This document shows positions 52,280-53,676 of a DNA stretch of 53,676 nucleotides, piece by piece. Made by a program: the position numbers and the translations under genes. Below the pieces are notes generated by a model. The model saw nothing but the letters and a program-made list of their open reading frames with translations. It did not search any database and was not told the origin of the DNA. The DNA is from Hyphomicrobiaceae bacterium (GTDB taxonomy: Bacteria; Pseudomonadota; Alphaproteobacteria; Rhizobiales; Hyphomicrobiaceae), in assembly GCA_025359185.1 (NCBI GenBank), contig JANYHF010000042.1, positions 1-53,676 of the forward strand, given 5' to 3'. Numbering within the stretch: position 1 is the first letter of the stretch; each line of letters begins with the position of its first letter.

Positions 52280-52813
52280 CTAGTGGTGTATCTGCCGTCC
52301 CAGGAGTTTCTGCAGCCAGCCCCGATGGTGCGCCTTGACCAACGGCCTGTGGCTCGCCGCGCTGTCTGGAATTCCGCGGTGGCCACTCACTTGATCGATA
52401 TGAATTCGAAAATACGTTGTTTCCTCGATCGGCCGCTCAGCACCTTCCAGCACGGTCTTCACGTAACTGGGCTCCCACCAGAGAGGGTTCTTTCGTAATA
52501 GATTGTGGGCATAGACTCGCAAGTCCTTGTACTCTACTGTATCAGTCAGTTCTTCAAATCGGCCGTTGATAACTACGGTGATCCAATCATGTCGCGTCAC
52601 CAATTCTTCCACTTCTATACAAACCTTTGGATTCGAGCGCATGTATATGATTTTCTTGCCGAGCGTAGAAAATGCGTACATGCAATTGCCGTCGCACGCA
52701 AACAAGATTGGGACAATATAAGGCTGCCCGCGGTGCTCGCACGCCAGCCTGCCCAACGCCGTCCGCGTCAGAAAATCGAGGCTCTCTTGCTGGGTCACAG
52801 ATCTAATCAGCAT
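52280..52813 (-). CDS. Pyridoxamine 5'-phosphate oxidase-like flavoprotein
   Basis: 177 residues with the split-barrel FMN-binding layout: LTRTALGRLACEHRGQPYIVPILFACDGNCMYAFST (about 15-50), KIIYMRSNPKVCIEVEEL and WITVVINGRFEEL. This is the pattern of the PNPOx-like/NimA-type group, often F420- or FMN-binding. The exact reaction is unknown. It starts 43 bases after DUF3309, on the same strand, and its sequence looks less GC-rich than the rest of the window. Confidence 0.75.
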   Translation of the reverse strand: MLIRSVTQQESLDFLTRTALGRLACEHRGQPYIVPILFACDGNCMYAFSTLGKKIIYMRSNPKVCIEVEELVTRHDWITVVINGRFEELTDTVEYKDLRVYAHNLLRKNPLWWEPSYVKTVLEGAERPIEETTYFRIHIDQVSGHRGIPDSAASHRPLVKAHHRGWLQKLLGRQIHH

Positions 52814-52856
52814 AGCGAATTGTCCACCATCGAATCTGAAATGATGCTATCGAAGG

Positions 52857-53021
52857 TTAAATTCTCCCGAGCAGCATTAGAATCACAATAACGATCAAGA
52901 TGGTGCCAAGGACGCCAACACCACCATGGCCATAACCGTAACCATAACCTCCGAAGCGGCCACTGAAGCCACCCAGTAGAAAGATGACGAGGATGATTAC
53001 GAGGACGGGGCCAAGCGCCAT
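52857..53021 (-). CDS. DUF3309 family small membrane protein
   Basis: 54 residues starting MALGPVLVIILVIFLLGG, a glycine/tyrosine-rich middle (GRFGGYGYGYGHGG) and ending ILIVIVILMLLGRI, the exact layout of DUF3309 proteins. Two hydrophobic ends suggest membrane association. AAGGAA lies about 8 bases before the ATG. Function unknown; members are common next to stress proteins in alphaproteobacteria. A longer open frame on the same strand here is out of register and spurious. Confidence 0.85.
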   Translation of the reverse strand: MALGPVLVIILVIFLLGGFSGRFGGYGYGYGHGGVGVLGTILIVIVILMLLGRI

Positions 53022-53117
53022 GATATTTTTCCTTATACATTTTAGACTTTCGGGAAGTTACCCGGTTGCACGCAGGCTTTTCACTGCAGGACGGTGTCAG
53101 AACGACGCTTTCTTAAG

Positions 53118-53300
53118 TCAATCGTCGATGTCGCTGCGGATCTTACCCTGGGCCTCGCGATAGCGCTCTTGGATCTTACCTTCGAGCTGCTGCATGCCGG
53201 CTATTGATCACGTCCAAATCAATATCAGTTAGCTTCCGCCACTTTTCTTTGACTTCGCCGGTGATTCTCTTCTCGTTGCCTTCGATGCGGTTCCAGCCCG
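53118..53300 (-). pseudogene. CsbD-like stress protein, frameshifted
   Basis: Two frames make one CsbD protein: WNRIEGNEKRITGEVKEKW...KLTDIDLDVI, then AGMQQLEGKIQERYREAQ. They join if the four bases TATT at 53202-53205 (AATA on the coding strand) are removed, restoring DVI-AG-MQQ. No start codon precedes WNRIEG, although AAGGAG lies upstream, so the N-terminus may also be damaged. The place near a contig end suggests sequencing error as an alternative to real decay. CsbD proteins are small general-stress proteins. Confidence 0.7.
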
Positions 53301-53676
53301 AGTGAATGCTCCTTAGCGTGACTTGCCGCGCACAACTTGCGGTGACACATATTGGTCAGCCATGGCGGAACACGTTGTTGAATATCGAGGACTTATTCGG
53401 GTCAAGCATTGATTTGAGTCAACATTTCCGATCTCGACAGATCGAAAAGCTCGTCGATGATGTTGACGATCCGGAAGCTTCGACAATTTGAGATCCGGAT
53501 AGGCGACGGCGTAGCCTTTGGCCCGCTGCTGCCGGACTCTTCAAGACGGCGGTTTCCCGCAGTGGACGAAGGTTAAGCAGACCCACTTCGAGATCATCAC
53601 CGCCGCCGCCCTTCAACTCGGGCGCTTCGGCGAAAAGGAGCACACTGGGGATCTCCCAGGATTTCCCCCCCCCCCC
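53301..53676. other. Contig-end region with no supported gene
   Basis: Short frames on both strands. One minus-strand piece reads RIVNIIDELFDLSRSEM, reminiscent of a sensor-kinase helix but without partner motifs. The last 12 bases (53665-53676) are C only, preceded by the palindrome CTGGGGATCTCCCAG, which points to an assembly end. Confidence 0.4.

Noticed and set aside
52807-53040. Trp/Arg-rich 77-residue frame on the minus strand
   Set aside because: It is out of register with the DUF3309 gene, whose sequence and ribosome-binding site are clear.
53301-53500. RIVNIIDELFDLSRSEM peptide as a sensor kinase fragment
   Set aside because: Only one short helix-like stretch, with no His box or ATPase motif, and stops on both sides.
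53665-53676. Poly-C tract as a biological signal
   Set aside because: It is at the exact end of the sequence and more likely an assembly or library artefact.

Overview
The window looks like a chromosomal segment of an alphaproteobacterium, most likely of the order Hyphomicrobiales (Rhizobiales). The evidence is direct: a circularly permuted, two-piece tmRNA gene with a readable tag (ANDNYAEVALAA), a GAAC-N7-GAAC SOS box of the alphaproteobacterial LexA type, an alpha-type SspB, an imuA-imuB mutasome pair, an ACC deaminase, and GC-rich coding throughout. The right edge ends in 12 C residues and carries a frameshifted gene, so it is probably a contig end; the left edge is the right end of an IS66-type element.

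Layout. 1-141: IS66 end. 415-4886: tRNA-Gly(CCC), then a leftward block of imuA, imuB, a rhomboid protease and acetoacetate decarboxylase, with an SOS-type promoter in front of imuA. 5154-7866: two exported L,D-transpeptidases and a patatin-like protein. 7965-13439: tRNA-Val(CAC) and a leftward nitrogen/amine cluster (APC permease, glutamine-synthetase-like ligase, Fe-dependent alcohol dehydrogenase, class I glutamine amidotransferase). 13597-17171: a HIBADH-family dehydrogenase and a divergent pair of redox genes (a ferredoxin-type flavoprotein and a membrane cytochrome with three C-terminal CxxCH sites). 17214-24862: leftward branched-chain amino acid block (ilvB, ilvN, ilvC) interleaved with pdxJ, a 2OG-Fe(II)-oxygenase-like protein, an NTF2-like protein, a flavin monooxygenase and a LysE exporter. 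25189-28184: secreted proteins of unknown role and an orphan PotD-like binding protein.

28379-36980: acetoacetate-CoA ligase, a 167-bp palindromic mobile-like repeat, a dimethylglycine/sarcosine-dehydrogenase-type FAD-GcvT protein, two MFS carriers, a DapA-family lyase/aldolase and two small membrane proteins. 37209-40729: MltB-type lytic transglycosylase, a degenerate palindromic repeat, ssrA, sspB (adaptor that delivers ssrA-tagged proteins to ClpXP) and a coiled-coil protein. 40778-43768: thyA, a CPBP protease, DedA and a third L,D-transpeptidase. 43919-48876: a TetR regulator divergent from a complete spermidine/putrescine-type ABC transporter, with three strong hairpins after the binding-protein gene. 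48951-52041: MBL hydrolase, exported MsrA/MsrB, and ACC deaminase (acdS). 52238-53676: an apparently more AT-rich tail with a PNPOx-like flavoprotein, a DUF3309 peptide and a frameshifted CsbD gene.

Functionally the window mixes housekeeping (branched-chain amino acid, vitamin B6 and dTMP synthesis, tmRNA rescue) with cell-wall remodelling and uptake or breakdown of amines and methylated amines. No CRISPR array, prophage or defence island was seen. The less usual parts are the divergent flavoprotein/multihaem-cytochrome pair, the putative gamma-glutamyl-amine pathway, the tmRNA-sspB adjacency, and the compact repeats at the ilvB stop codon and upstream of the FAD-GcvT gene. All identifications are from reading motifs; no database search was run.
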